Origin: Tetmemena sp. SeJ-2015
Taxonomy: Eukaryota; Ciliophora; Spirotrichea; Sporadotrichida; Oxytrichidae
NCBI GenBank assembly: GCA_027382625.1
Contig: JAJKFJ010021358.1
Coordinates: 55,196 to 119,195, forward strand
DNA length: 64,000 nt
Reading direction: 5' to 3'
Positions 35,801 to 48,020 of the stretch are shown here, piece by piece. How positions within the stretch are numbered: position 1 is the stretch's first letter; each line of letters opens with the position of its first letter. The notes beneath the pieces were generated by a model. The model searched no databases, was not told the origin of the DNA, and was given only the letters and a program-made list of their open reading frames with translations. A program made the translations under genes and the position numbers.

Positions 35801-37826
35801 CCAAGTTAGTTAGCCGAATTCAACTAGAAACAACTTACTAAACTTGTCTCACAATGAAAGCGCAAATAGAAAGAGTTAACATGATACAGGAGGTCTCAGC
35901 CAGAATGGATCAGAGAGAAGTATATTTCAAAATCAAGTGATCAAAAGGAACCACTCTTTGATGCTACTTTCTCCTCAGTCCTAGAGAAAGTTTGAATTCA
36001 ACAACACAGGTTACAGAGATTCAGATAGAAATGATGGCCTCTAAGTGAAGATGATGATGAAGTTGATCAAATGAGCAACCAATTTCTAGGAGTAGGAAGT
36101 CCGAACGATAAAGAAAAAGCTTAGGGCAGGAGGGCAAAAAGAAGAATTAAGTTCTCAAGAGTTAAGTTTACAGTGACAACGAGTCAGAGGGTATCTATCC
36201 AGATCAACATGAAAGCAATAATGATTAGAATCTGGGAGTAAAGAGTCAAGTAACTTAATATGAGAAATCTACATTTCAATCAGGGTAGAAAGTTTTCAAG
36301 GCAGCAACTATGATTGGATCTAAGCACAATCATTAAAGTAGCTTTTTCTAAGGAGACCCTTAGGCCAGTTTCAAACAGCCCTCAGCTTTTAAGGATGAAA
36401 TCCCTGAGGACGATATAGACCTAGAGAAAACTGAGTACTCTTTCAGCAATAAACCAGATAATTAAATAATTTTGTGATAAGTTTTATTATTGTTGAGATA
36501 CTCGTGAAGAAAGAAGGGTTGTGTCTAGAGGTAAGCAAACTCAACCTGAAATGGATTTTATTTTTATGAGACAAAAAGAATCCCGATAAGGAAGCACGCA
36601 TGTTAACATTTACTCTTCCAACCACGTTATCACTGAGGAAAGCAACGAATAAAACCAAGCTGAGGATAAGTCCACTCAAACTAACCATAGTCTCAGGGAC
36701 AGACTAGGCAGTTTAAGTAACCTACGATGAGAGTTTTGCCCACATGGAATAGGCCTCTTTCATAAACAACATATCTGCAAATGTGCATAAGAACTTAGGC
36801 AGTGCTGGACAAGGTAGCAGTCTGCAGCACTTTAATGATACCAGAGATGGAAATACGATTCTCAGAGGTATGGCTGCAACTACTTACTAAATCTAAGAAT
36901 TCAACTCGCATTTGCAGGCCCCAGCTTATCTCTCGTAGTATCACCCTGTTCAAAGAATCAAAGTTTTCAAGAAGATCAAGATCAACTCTAAAATGAACAT
37001 TACCCAGAATAATTCAAAAAATATTGAGTTAATTTATTCACCGCATGCTTCTAATACGATGATAGACTTGGCACAATTAGGACATGGGTTAGGTTAGAGA
37101 ACTACTAGTAACTCCTAAAGCGACAGATATTCCCATTTACATAGTTAAAACCCTCCTTCAAACTTACCCATGACTTCAAAACTACCTTCTAATCACTCTA
37201 ACAGGGTCTCAGCTGTCAAAGCTGCTAACTAGTTGCTTCAGCAAGAAAAGTTGGGGAAGAGAGGTAGAGATATCAATTAGCGGATGAGTCAAGAAATCCT
37301 CGATTAGAAGCATAAGAAGCATAAGAAGCTTTCCCCAAGCTCATAAGAACTATTTATTGACAACTCTTATCTTTCGAGAAGCGGAAACTAGCTGCCTCAG
37401 GGACTATTAAAAATGTTTTTGGATTTAGAATTTTATTGGAAGAGATGAGTTTGAAGATTTACAAGGATCCATCTGTAGATCAGACCTATTTGCAATACTT
37501 GAGTGATAACCTTAAGTAAGCTCAGAGAGCCAACTTATCTTCAGCAGCTTATGAAGTTTATCATTATTCTTTTTTCAATATTATAAGTCGATTACGAAAT
37601 GAAAGACTTAAACTTACAAGGAGGTCAGCTAAGTCCTTATTCATATAATGAAAGAGAGAAGCTTATAAACTCAAAACTCAAGCTTCAGAGATTGAAAGTG
37701 GGCAATAGAGACCACTAACTTATGAAGTCATCCCAAGTGGAACCAGATAAGAACTTTGAGAAAAATGCTCTTATAAAAGGGTTTGGCTCCCCATTTAGGA
37801 AATCTCCCACCAGAGAAAACAAATGA
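32900..37826 (+). CDS. Large coiled-coil protein of unknown function (gene W)
   Basis: The ATG at 32900 gives MLHKSQQDLSDAPSMHQ; the last frame ends at TGA 37824-37826 (SPTRENK). An IES at 33111-33152 and a canonical 40-nt intron at 33496-33535 (GTAAGT...TTTAG) are clear. More breaks near 33670, 34060, 34320, 34690 and 36470 were not all resolved. The middle (about 33880-35330) is strongly helical, with long heptads (RISQQQERIDKLREQEVEYR, REMEIQELEQQVKNLEAKIT). The N- and C-terminal parts are S/N/Q-rich and disordered-looking. Estimated 1,400-1,500 residues. The architecture suggests a cytoskeletal or centriolar scaffold, but no signature domain was recognised. Confidence 0.75.
33111..33152 (+). 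other. IES, 38 bp, pointer GCGA
   Basis: GCGA at 33111-33114 and 33149-33152. Excision joins NKLAKG to DSNLEPKHRRFFSND in frame. Confidence 0.7.
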
Positions 37827-37914
37827 TAAGACTTTACATTACAAAAATTAAGTTAAATTATGTTTTATTTCTTAAAATTTAGCTATAACTATTCCAAAGG
37901 GCTCATAACTATTC

Positions 37915-38298
37915 TCATTCGTAGAATCCTAATAAAATATTTAAACATTAGTTATTTGATCCTCTCTTCTTTCCTAATCCCTCTTGCTCGCTAAGTCTTT
38001 CATCTCTATCTTATCTCTCCCTTTCAATTTTCCAATCATCAGCTCCTGGAGCTTTCTACTCTTCAAGCCACTAGCGAGGAATGTTAGGGTCTCTTCTGAG
38101 CCGCCAGTACTCGTTATAGTTGCGAACGAATGAGTACCCACAGTAGAACATGAACACCATCATCACATTGATAAAACTTCTGTGCAATTTATTTGCTGCT
38201 TTCACTCCCATTAGCTCCATCTTCGCAAATAGATCCTCAAATTTTATTCAAATAATATAGTAAGTATTTAATTTCTGCTTGAAATCTCCTCCTGCCAT
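37915..38298 (-). CDS. Small single-span membrane protein, unknown
   Basis: The frame starts MAGGDFKQK at 38298 and, after removal of a 30-bp IES, reads FEDLFAKMELMGVKAANK, a hydrophobic segment (FINVMMVFMFYCGYSF), then YNEYWRLRRDPNIPRQWLEE and a charged tail to TGA 37915-37917, about 117 residues. The short N-terminus, one membrane helix and a charged tail would suit a mitochondrial inner-membrane accessory subunit, but that is a guess. Confidence 0.7.
38240..38274 (-). other. IES, 30 bp, pointer AATTT
   Basis: AATTT at 38240-38244 and 38270-38274. Excision removes an in-frame TGA and joins GGDFKQK to FEDLFAK. Confidence 0.75.
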
Positions 38299-38396
38299 TG
38301 TTTTAAGTACAATAAATTATTACAAATTATCCTCCACAAACAAATTATCTCTAATCTTGTTTACATATTTAGCTTTGATTATCAATATCTTCATTA

Positions 38397-39470
38397 TCAA
38401 AGCCTTCCAAGTTTAATTAAATCTATTATAGCATTAAATTTAATCTAGATTTTCCATTTATTTTTAATGTACATTTAAATAAAAATATACTTATGACATT
38501 TAAATTATATTTAGTTGATGTCTATTTCACTGCCTTCCTCTTTGACTCTTGTTTTTCCAATCTATCTAGTTCTTTTAGAGCCATCTTAGTTAGCTTTATT
38601 CTTTCGATTCCTTCTTCTTTGCTTGCCTTTGGCTACAGGGTCTCCCTCCTCTTTCTATTCAGTAGAAACTAAGTCTTATGAAGAGGTGGGTAGATTCTAA
38701 GCACTGGCCCTTGACATTTAAACAGTCTGAGTACATTTATTAAATTTCTTTCTCAAACTGGTAAGTGCTATGTCTTACTAAATAAATGAATGCACACTTC
38801 TTATTTGTCTTGCTGTTACTGCTCATCAAAACTCTTATCTCCATTCTAGTCATTTTCATGATCGCTGAAGCGTTTGAGTTCTTTGAGTTCGTAAATGAAG
38901 TCTCTGGCCATAATCCTCTGCTCTCTATTCTTAGCATAGTGGCGTTTAATCTTCTGCTTGTAGCTAAACACCAAATTGTCTATCAAATTCCTAGTAACTT
39001 TGAATCTAACTTCAGCTGCTTTCTTCTATGCAAGTAGCGCTTCTATCTTCTTGTCATTTTCATTCAGCTGCTCTTAGATCCATAAAAGTGATAACAGAGA
39101 TTAATTGATAAGATGAGCTGAGTTTTTTGGAATGCAACATCTAGTTGAGCCTCCTTTTATTTGATATTGTTATCCTTTTGCTTGTTTTGAAGATCCAACT
39201 GATGCTTCAGAATTTGCATCTGCTCTGCAATTACACTGTCAAAAGCTAGTTCATAGGAGTTGAATAGGTCAAAGAACAAAGCCAAAATCTTCTGCACCAG
39301 CTCTCCTCTCTCCACGCATTCTGTCGATAACTAAAGATAGTGTCAATGAATTAATGCATTTATATGCTTACTTAGTCTTTGAGATCAGCTAGAGTAAAAA
39401 TTAAAATTAACTGCTCATTCGTAAGTCTAGAAGCATGCCTAGGATCCTCATTTTTCACATGATTCTCTCA
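38397..39470 (-). CDS. Coiled-coil protein of unknown function, 5' end unresolved
   Basis: Readable from HVKNEDPRHASRLTNEQL (about 39460) across a canonical intron at about 39332-39372 (GTAAGCAT...TTTAG) into ECVERGELVQKILALFFD. It continues through NENDKKIEALLAQKKAAEVR and KIKRHYAKNREQRIMARDF to a Lys/Arg-rich end at TGA 38397-38399. About 300 residues, helical. A frame break lies near 38770. No in-frame ATG was found, so a first MDS or exon is missing from my reading, or it is fused upstream. Confidence 0.6.
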
Positions 39471-39471
39471 C

Positions 39472-41312
39472 TCAAAAAATATAGTTGCTAAGTTTTAAAT
39501 CCAATGTTAAAAATTTCAGAGTGGAAAAAACAAAGGGTAAATTTATTAAAAATGAAAAAATTTTGGAGTTTTTGAATTCATTTGCCCGAATGCCGATTTT
39601 TCCCTTTTTTTTCCCTTAAATTCTTCGTTTGGTGATAAGTCTAAGGCTAAATAAAAATAATTTAATTTAACTATTTAAAGGGTGTCTTGATCTTTTTGGG
39701 GAAAAGTGATTTTTTGCATCTTAAGGACCCCTTTCCTTCAAAGGGTTACTAAGGACTTTTGTTGGATCATCAAGGGCCTAAAACCCGGAAGAAATGAGAA
39801 GAAAGAAGCCTACCCCTTAATTCTTAAGAGACCTAGCAAACGAGATGACTGACTTCACTTGTTCATCACTAAGCTTTTCAAGGTAGCATATCTCAACCAG
39901 CTAAACTAGAGAGGCAGGAGGCTTTTCGTAGCTCTGGAATATTTTCAGCATTGATGATGTGACTGAAGAGGCACTTGAGTGGACCTAAGCAAGACTTGGC
40001 AGCAAATGGTCTAAGTTCCGATCCATCAACTCAAACAATTCTTCCAAACAAAAACTGAATTTAAATTAGTTGGTGAGATTGCCATCTTTTCCTAAGCTCT
40101 ACAAGTAAACTTATGAGCTTGTTTTATCTTTTTTTGAAAAGGCCTTGCATTTTATATGCTTCCTCTCAAAAACTAATCTTTGAAGTAGCCCGTTTTCTTA
40201 TTTCTAAAACTTGAGGTGGAAACCTTGGGTGAACAACTTCTCCAGCAAGTTTAAACCTCTCTCCTTTCTTTAGATAACTGGATTCTTCCAATCTTGAAAC
40301 ACTAAAAACGATTCTTTTTAAAATTCTTCAAAAAAAATTATTTAAATCTTAAGTAAAAAAGAATTATTAATAATAGATTAATAGAAGAAAAATTATTTTC
40401 ATAAATTTTTGTAATGTTTAATTTAAATTTAATGTCTTCAGCCTTGACTTCTTTGGGGTTTGGGGGCTGGTGGTCAACAAAAGAAATTTTCAAATCGATG
40501 GAGGAAAGTAGTCTGGAAATTTTTGAGGGGTTTCAAAATTTTATTGGGAAACAAACTTTAAAAAAGTGGGGATAAATTTAATAAAAAATTAAAATTTTTT
40601 CTAATTTTTTAAATTTTTGCCTCTGGCTTGAGTATGTTCTCAGTTCCCATTTTGTCTTGGTATATTCTAGAAGGAAAATAAAAACTGCATTTGCTTGCTG
40701 TTTTAATTCCTTTGTGACTTCTTTTTGAATAGCTGCTCTGCTTTGTTTGGAATAAGGGCGAGGTTCAAGATGTCTCTGTTTGGATTAGTTAGTTTCTTGA
40801 TACTCTTTCCATAGCAGAAGGATATGAAGTTCTTCAAGTAGGATATCCTCTTCTCGTGATCCAACCCTAATCTGTCCGCCATTTCACTCAGATCATCACA
40901 TTAATATAATTTTACCTATAACATTTATTTAAGATCTCTGGAAAGCTTGATGGTCTTATAAACTTGATCAATCAATCAAATTATATTCCATTTATAGAGT
41001 AATAAAACATTAGTGTTAATGATGATCTATTGCGCTAAAGCAAAACTCTTCTCGGGAACAGAATCTTGGTACTCAATTTGAATTTCTTTAAAGAACTTAG
41101 TACCTTTAAGCAAATCATAAAGCTCTTCCCTCTTGTTCATTTTGCTCTCCTCTTCTTGATTGTTGCCTTTATGATGCTATAGACTTCCGAAATCTTAAAC
41201 AATAATAAAATATTGATAATTTAATTGCATCTTTATTTTGTGGTTGCATGGTTATTTAAGCTCTTTTTGGGCAGATTGAAGCGATCTTATAGGCAAGTTT
41301 CCTCACCTTCAT
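39472..41312 (-). CDS. GHKL ATPase copy A, 3' part
   Basis: Homologous to the C-terminal halves of copies B and C: VPEKSFALAQ against VPEKSFEFAKK; DILNLALIPNKAEQLFKK against LLNLAIVPNFEEIFFKK; a LVELRK block; and a tail KPPASLVQLVEICYLEKLSD matching the ends of B and C. It continues the gene whose 5' part is at 43990-46392; the two parts are separated by an insertion carrying the 497-codon ORF. The last open frame runs to TGA at 39472-39474, but by comparison with C the true end may be nearer 39790, after an unresolved IES. Several breaks (40900-41000, 40330-40620) are AT-rich and probably IESs. Confidence 0.65.
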
Positions 41313-42374
41313 TAATTTAAATTAAAAGATAAATTTTTTAATTAAATATTAATTTAAGTTAATAACCTACTCAATAGATTTGAGGTTTAACTTGAATTAT
41401 TATAAATAACAAAGGGCCTTAGTTATTTTGGTTCTTTTACCAAGTGAAATCTTTCGTGTTTGCAATTTGCAAACTGCTAAATATCATGTAGTCAAGATCT
41501 TAAATAAAAAGTATTCATAATTTATCGTAGAAGCTAAACTAAAATTTATTTTGGGGAGAGATAGCAAACTTTCATCCTTTATTTAATTTTTGATATAATT
41601 AAAATTTATTGAATAATTCTAATTAGAGCTCTTAAATAACTACTTTAGTTGACTTGACGAGTAATATTTTTAGACTAATAATTGTTTATATAGATGGATA
41701 TATCAAACTTAAGCTTTAGATACATTCGAAATATTACTCAATAACATTAAATCTTGGAAAATTAAAAATAAAACCCATATCATAAAAAATATAGCATTAA
41801 TTTTGTGTAAGCGAAGCAAAAATGATCAACATATAAGCAATAATGTTATATCTTAACTGAAAAAATAAATATAGGCTATTAAGCATAAATAAAGTTAAAG
41901 TATCTTTAGGCTTATTTGATAAAACTCATGTTGCCCGAAAATATGAAAATAGTTTCTAAAAAATATATTTGTGATTAAGTGATGTTTATATTAATATTTG
42001 AAAGAGCTTCATTCTATTTTAAATTAATTTTAATTAAGAGAAATTGGGTTTTCCCCACCTATTTTTTTTTTAAAAAAAACCTTCTTTTTAGAAAATTTTT
42101 TTTTGGAAAATTTTTTTCTTATAATAATTTAAATAAATATAAAAAACTGAATGTTGTACCCATAAGTGTTGAGTAATTTTTTGTAGTATTCATTCAAATC
42201 TTTTGAGCCAAACAATACCTCGCCCTTTGGGTATCCATATTTTCTTTAAAAAATAAAATTTTTAAAAAATTATTTTTTTAATAAAATTTAAATTATATTA
42301 AAAATAATAATAATAATAACAACGCATTTTAGACGATCTAGCGTCTTGCGTGTTATATGTTAAACTTAGGGAAG
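41313..42374. other. AT-rich DNA between parts of copy A (left flank of inserted ORF)
   Basis: About 1.06 kb, very AT-rich, with homopolymer-like runs (42060-42130; 42250-42330) and an (AAT)n-like stretch. No frame with plausible composition. It lies inside copy A and is therefore expected to be eliminated DNA. Confidence 0.5.
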
Positions 42375-43868
42375 TCATACGACCACTCCCGTGTTAGTCC
42401 AGTTAATGAATTTAAACAAACAAAACTCATGTCCATTTCTGTCATCGTGTCTTGTCTAGGATCTTGATTCACCTGTATGGTGTTCGTTTTTCCCACTTCT
42501 GTTTCTGTGTAGGTTCAAGTCATGTTTCCTCTCGAAGATTTGAATCTTCTTCCGAATATTCTTCCTCCAGAGTGAGATACCTTGTACTAGAGGGTGTTTG
42601 AAGGCTTTATAGCTACCGAATTAAGTTTTAAATTGGTGGTAGCTCCTGAAGTCCTGGAATTAAACTTCAGTAACGAAGGAGTTCTTGATCCTAGTAATCC
42701 TCGTTTTCGTTTTGTAGTCGGCCCACCGATCTAGTTGTGATGTTACAAAGAGTTTAGCTTGTTCGTAGTTGAACCTTTAAGCGTCAATATAGACTTTGGT
42801 TCTATGTATCTTGTTGGGTTTGTTCGTACCAACTGTGTTGTCACCGTTCTAAAGTTGTTTCAATAGTGATTCTTTGTCGGTGTCCTTGAATAACTCTTAA
42901 GTTCCGTCATCCAAGTCTTGCCATCTGAATTTCCCGTTAACAGTTGCAAACTGTTGTTTAATTTGTTCTTTATATTTGGCTTGTTGGATTTACTTTTAGT
43001 CCAGAATGTCATATGTTCCATCTTTCTTTCTCTTGTAGGTTTCATCCACTTAGGCTTGTTTAAGACTAGTCTTGAGGTCAAATTCAATTTTATCTCCAAA
43101 TTGTTCATTGAGTTTTCTAATCTAGTTCATATTATCCACTTGGAGTTTGATCTTGTCCTTAATCTTACCCTCAAGGTCTTAGAGTTCTTTATCAGTAAGA
43201 ATGGAATTCTGGTCAGATTTCTGGTCGGGTTGAATACCGGCCTGGTTTTACTATTACCTAGTGTTAGGTTGAGTGTCCTATTTAGTAATGGCGGCAATGA
43301 TCCTCTCAAACTGGGTTTCCTTTTTTAACAAAGAGTTTACCATGGAGGATTGGAACTGGTAGGTTGTGATTAAGATTGAAGTAGTTAGCTACATTGTGTC
43401 CCACTTCATCGCGTCTCTGACTGGTTTGAATTTCTCCGGATTTTTAGATTCCTCAAAAGCTTTCATGGTTATGTGCCATAGTTTAGCAATAATCTCTACC
43501 GCAACAAGAAAATGTTTGTGGAGAGAGCCTCTGTCGATCGTAGCTTTGAGTCCCGATAGTTTGTCCTTAGTTTTCATGAAATTACGAGTTATCTAGTCAA
43601 TGTTCATATGGTCAAGGCTCCGCTTGATCTCTTTGATCTCATTGTTGACATAGAAGTTGGTTTGAGTAAGCTTTCTCATTTGGGCTCCCAGGTTAATGGT
43701 TTTAACGTCTACTGATTCAGACGTTTTATTAACCACATCCGCTTTGAAGATTATCGCAGGATGTCTATTGGCTCTGTTATTCCTAGCTTAGAGTCTAGGT
43801 TGAGGTGGAGCTTTGAGTTTTAACATCTCTGTTAAGGTTCTCTGTTTGGGTCCCTGCTAGCCACTCAT
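42375..43868 (-). CDS. Intact 497-codon ORF inside copy A; candidate germline-limited gene
   Basis: One uninterrupted frame from ATG (MSGQQGPKQRTLTEMLK) at 43868 to TGA at 42375-42377. It contains many TAA/TAG codons that must be Gln. There is no intron and no IES in 1.5 kb, although neighbouring genes are cut every 50-300 bp. GC content and codon choice (more C/G-ending codons) differ from flanking genes. The product is basic and helical: a Gln/Arg-rich start, helices around HFLVAVEIIAKLWHITMKAF, a Q-rich linker, a block FRWQDLDDGTQELFKD, WRKNIRKKIQIFERKHDL and a His/Arg-rich end. No known domain recognised. It may be a mobile-element or virus-like ORF, or a germline-limited host gene. Confidence 0.75.
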
Positions 43869-43903
43869 CGCACTCGCTAGTAAGTTTATTAGGATCCCTA
43901 TTT

Positions 43904-43979
<76 letters not shown>

Positions 43980-43988
43980 ATATATATA
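43904..43988. repeat. (TA)n microsatellite
   Basis: About 85 bp of TA dinucleotides with two interruptions, between the ATG side of the 497-codon ORF and copy A coding sequence. It marks the right edge of the insertion. Confidence 0.95.
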
Positions 43989-43989
43989 G

Positions 43990-46392
43990 ATATCTAAGTT
44001 GGTCGTTATTTTAGCATAAAAAGAGTTTCTTCTTCATCATGTAGTTGTCTCTTTGATTAAAGTGCTCCACATAAGCGTCAAAAATAAAATTAGAGTATAT
44101 CAATAAAGTAGCACACCTTTTAAAGAAGATCCTTAGGCGCATCAAAGTTTTTGAGTTCACATTTTACACGCAGCTCTTCCAAATTGCTACACTTGCAAAT
44201 TACCTCGTCCACTATCTCAGCGAGGCCTACTTTATTGCCCTTTTTGAAAAGTCCACTCCACTCAGGGTCGTTGTTCATATCAGTCCAAGTCCTCACGTAC
44301 TCAAAATCATTCTTTATCAAACAGCCATTTAAATCTCTCTTTTTATATTTAACAGCCAGTATGCCAGTAAGCCATTTCCAAGAGATCATACAAGTCCTTG
44401 AACTTCTTCTTGTTGTCAGCAGCAATATCGCTAATATTTAACTATACCTAGTAAAAATTTGGGAGAATGATATCTTGGATTTTGACGAGTCCTTTTGAAG
44501 TTTCAATGATCTTTTGAGTGCCGAACTTGGAGATGAGGGGCTTGATTAGAGTTTCCTTGAGTATCTTGCTTGAAGAAGAGCTACTCCTGATCTTTAAGTT
44601 AATAAATCCTCCATAGCCTTTTTAGATAATCAGCAGAAATAGTTCCGAAAATAATTTTTCACAGTATCCCAAAACCTATCTGTTTATGTTAAACATAAAA
44701 TTATTAGCCTTGGGACCTTTCTCCAAGGCAACTCCAGATCGCTTCTCGTTTGGAAAGAAATAATGTGAGTCAAATACGATAGAACAGTTTAAAGCTTCGG
44801 AGCCAACAAGTGGGTAGTCTACAAAAAAGTTGGGAACTTAAATCAATTTTAATAAAAATACTTCTGGGTTGAGCTCTACTATGTCATAATTTCCAGTCTT
44901 ATTTTTGTCGATTTAGAGTGCCAGTTTTGAGTACTTATTCTTAGCAAAAACGTAGGTCTTCTTATTTCGCATATTCTGGAAACCGCACTATATGATAGAG
45001 GTGGCAGAGTTTTCTTTCAAAGTCATCAATAATTGTTTAAAATTAAATGAAGTCTTTTAGGATACGATTTTAATAGTCTCAGATTAAAATCCTCTGGTCC
45101 TATCATCAATCTCAAACTTTTCAATTCTGTCGTTAAACATTAGCACGTAGGGAGCAGCTGATCTTAGACTCTCGATTCCTTACTTAGCATTATTGAAGCC
45201 CTCCTCGTCGAGGGCATAAGAAAATTTAGTATCGTAGTCTGCTCCAGGTGTATAGTTGAAAAGCAAAGGGCTCTTTTGCGTATCATTTAATTCCTTGAAC
45301 ACCTTAAAAGACTCTTAAAGTAATTTTGGTTTTATTTTACACAATTAAATTAATTTCATAACTAAATGGTAATTTAATTTTATTAAATCTTAATTTATAT
45401 CGTGCGTTAGTAATAGTTTTTTTAACTAGAAAACATTAAATTAGTTATTTATAGCAATTTAAGGTTCCTCATTATATAATAAAATTTTAAATTGTAATAA
45501 AATTAATTGACTCTCTACTAAGAGATACCATTTCATTAACATCGCAAGCATCTCGACTCAGGCAAACTATTTATCTTAAAGATTTTATATCAAATATTTA
45601 ATGATCATATTAATTTAGATGATAACTATTTATTTTATTGTTTTAAATATAGAGCAGTATTTATTATATTAGAAAATTTTTCTTTATTTAAAATGCTTTA
45701 ATTTGAGGCGAAGTTTGAAATTTCTAAACTCATTGACATCATCGTCAGCATTCGTGAACTGAAAGACGCCATTGACAGTAAGTTGTTTTGAAAGAAGGTA
45801 GGTGGTTAGAAATCCAGTTCCAAATCTACCAGTGGTTGGAGGCACCTCCATATCTTCCAGTTTCATAGTTTCAATGTCTGAAAACTAATTAATTTATTCA
45901 GAAGGAAGTTTGCTCAGATACTCAGTTGTTTTGGCACCTGTCGAAGTCTCCAGATGCTAGCGATAAAATAAGAAATATAGAGGTCTCTTTTTATTTGAGC
46001 CTTGCTCTATTAGGTTGAGGATATCGTTGAGGTTGAAGGGGCGGCCAGTATGTGAAAAAATGAGTCTGTCTTTTTGGAGGATGATTTGAATTGAGACTTT
46101 CTAGTTATCACAGGCAGAGTCTTGAGCATTTTGGATTAGCTCCCAAACCCATCTCTTGACTGCACTGGGTTCACTCTCAAGTTGTTCAATACTATCTAAG
46201 ATAGCTTGAGCAAGTTTAGTATCCCTCACTTCTTGTTTCTTCTCCTCTATCAATTTATTTAATGAGTTATAGATTGATGAAAGTCGTGTTGTCTTATTTT
46301 GTAGGAGACTGAAGTGGAAGTGGATGCAGAAGATCTATCTGTGAAGAGATTTTAAAAATCTAACTCTTCTTGTGTTTTGCTTTCTACCATGT
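43990..46392 (-). CDS. GHKL (Bergerat-fold) ATPase copy A, 5' part
   Basis: The frame starts MVESKTQEELDFQNLF at 46392. The ATP-binding domain shows the N box WVWELIQNAQDSA (Glu, Asn and Asp in place), a G1-like box FSHTGRPFNLNDIL, and the G2 box TGRFGTGFLTTYLLS, as in Hsp90/sacsin-type ATPases. After two IESs (45560-45709, 45310-45514) it continues with SFKVFKELND, YALDEEGFNNAKQGI, FPNEKRSGVALEKG and, past the IES at 44320-44358, NDFEYVRTWTDMNNDPEWS. The block FDAYVEHFNQRDNYMM then runs up to the (TA)n tract. The rest is at 39472-41312. Expected biochemistry is ATP-driven conformational change; a chaperone-like role is inference. It is the most diverged of three tandem paralogues. Confidence 0.75.
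44320..44358 (-). other. IES, 31 bp, pointer AACAGCCA
   Basis: AACAGCCA at 44320-44327 and 44351-44358. Excision removes a TGA and joins EMAYWHTGC to LIKNDFEYVRT. Confidence 0.85.
45310..45514 (-). other. IES, 199 bp, pointer GACTCT
   Basis: GACTCT at 45310-45315 and 45509-45514. Excision joins NEMVSLSRES to FKVFKELND, matching the contiguous order in copies B and C. Confidence 0.85.
45560..45709 (-). other. IES, 146 bp, pointer AGGC
   Basis: AGGC at 45560-45563 and 45706-45709. Excision joins NEFRNFKLRL to SRDACDVNEM, matching LLLDRDATDVEEM in copy B. The MDS between this and the next IES is only about 50 bp. Confidence 0.8.
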
Positions 46393-47519
46393 GGAAGTAA
46401 ATCTCTCTATGGAATTCTTTAGGCTTTAAAGTTTATTGATAATATTAGATTTAACTTATTGCTAAATGAATGATTTAATATAATTATCTGCAAAATAAAA
46501 TTGAGTGCACTTAAAAAGATAATAAAATATATACTCATTTATAATTCAAATTAACTAACTAAACTTTTTGTACTTTATTAGGATTTGAAATTATTTTTAT
46601 GCTTAAATTTATTTTTCTTTGACTTTATTGCTTTAACACAAAGACACAAAAATAATATCTTAATAAATTAAGAATCAACAAAATTAGAGATAATAAAATC
46701 TTTGGTCAAAATTTATAATTATTGGAGCAAAATCATTTTTAAATCATATTATATCGCTATTTTCATTAAATTCATTTTAATTCAGTAGGCTAAAGACCAA
46801 ATAATAAATTTAGATTGAGCAATAGTATCTCTAATTCTAAGAAAACTGATAAAAATATCTTCTTTAAATGATTAAGAAAATTCGTTGCCTTTTTTAATTA
46901 GTTACCTAATTATTTTTGTAAGTATTCTGCAAAATTTAAATTTAGCATGAATTGATAAAATTTAATAAATTTCATATTATCATTGCAATTAATTTAAGGA
47001 CAGGTTTAAATAAATATAGAAAAAGGTTAAATTAAATTAATTAAAAAAATATTTGCTCATTTCAACAGTCAGGTTTAGCATAAAATTGTTATAATTAATT
47101 TTCCGCTCCTCTATTTTTCTGAGTTTACATAATTAAATTTTAAATGGAGATCAGAAAGTATTGTCATCCCGGAATTAAAAAACACAACTGCCACTTTTTT
47201 CGGGAGTGGAGACTTAGAAGTTGGTTTCCGGGAGTTCGAAAGAAGAGAGGTAGCTGGGCCAAGATTCAAGTTTTAGTAGCCTGGATTGCTCTTTTACAAC
47301 ATTTCAGAACAGAAATGAGAAGGCAGTTAAATGAGGAATATATCAAATTCCATTTCTAATTCAAAATAATTAAAAGACGTTAAATATAGGTTGAATAGAA
47401 ATAGATTATCAGTGATTGTCATTTCCTTAAATACTTTTCAAATTTAATCTGAGGCAACATCTGTTTAATTGTTCAATTTAGATTATAAATTCATTTATTG
47501 TTTAAATATTGAATGGAAG
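46393..47519. other. AT-rich intergenic region
   Basis: Mostly low-complexity AT-rich DNA upstream of copy A. An open frame at 47144-47359 (MEIRKYCHPGIKKHN) is GC-richer but has no Gln-coded TAA/TAG and no homologue in the window. It could be a first exon of the next gene or chance. Confidence 0.4.
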
Positions 47520-48020
47520 AAAAAGCATTCAGAAGGAACTGGAGGAAGCAAAGGAGCAGAGACTCTTGAAATATTGACGATATCACATCTTAGTAAGTAA
47601 ACCTAAATTATTTGACAATAATTATGATGATTATTAATGAGTTTAGCTCATATTTAAGTCTAGCTATAATATCTTTATAGTCTATCTAAGATACTTTGAA
47701 AATGGCGATGCAGCGCACAAGAGTCCTTTAAGTGCTCCACTCTTCCAGAATTTATCGATGATTCGTTTTTGCATTACTGTTCACAGTGCAAATGATCTCT
47801 CCTATCCAAAGGGCAAGGTAAGTTTGAATGAATAACTATCAATTTACTTAAAGATCAGCTTTAGGGCTTCAGTGTTGAGAAGAAGGATACAAATAAAAGA
47901 GAAAGAGAAAATGAGAGCAATTTAAATAAAAGATAAAATAAGACTCTGGACAAGGAGAATACCAATGTAAAATTGTAGCCAGTACAAAGAATGCACTGTA
48001 AATGTTTCTAAATGCATTGA
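47520..48020 (+). CDS. Small gene of unknown function, 5' end unresolved
   Basis: Reads GRKSIQKELEEAKEQRLLKY (about 47518-47573), then, after about 120 bp with ATA repeats at its ends, FENGDAAHKSPLSAPLFQNL and FCITVHSANDLSYPKGK. A canonical intron (GTAAGTTTG...CTTTAG, about 47819-47863) and a Lys/Asn-rich end (GFSVEKKDTNKREREN) lead to TGA 48018-48020. No initiating ATG is in the readable frame. It lies on the opposite strand to the ATPase array. Unknown function; moderate trust because intron and frame agree. Confidence 0.45.

Noticed and set aside
42375..43868. Calling the 497-codon ORF a known viral or LINE protein
   Set aside because: No reverse transcriptase, endonuclease, zinc-knuckle or helicase motif could be seen; composition and position alone do not justify a name.
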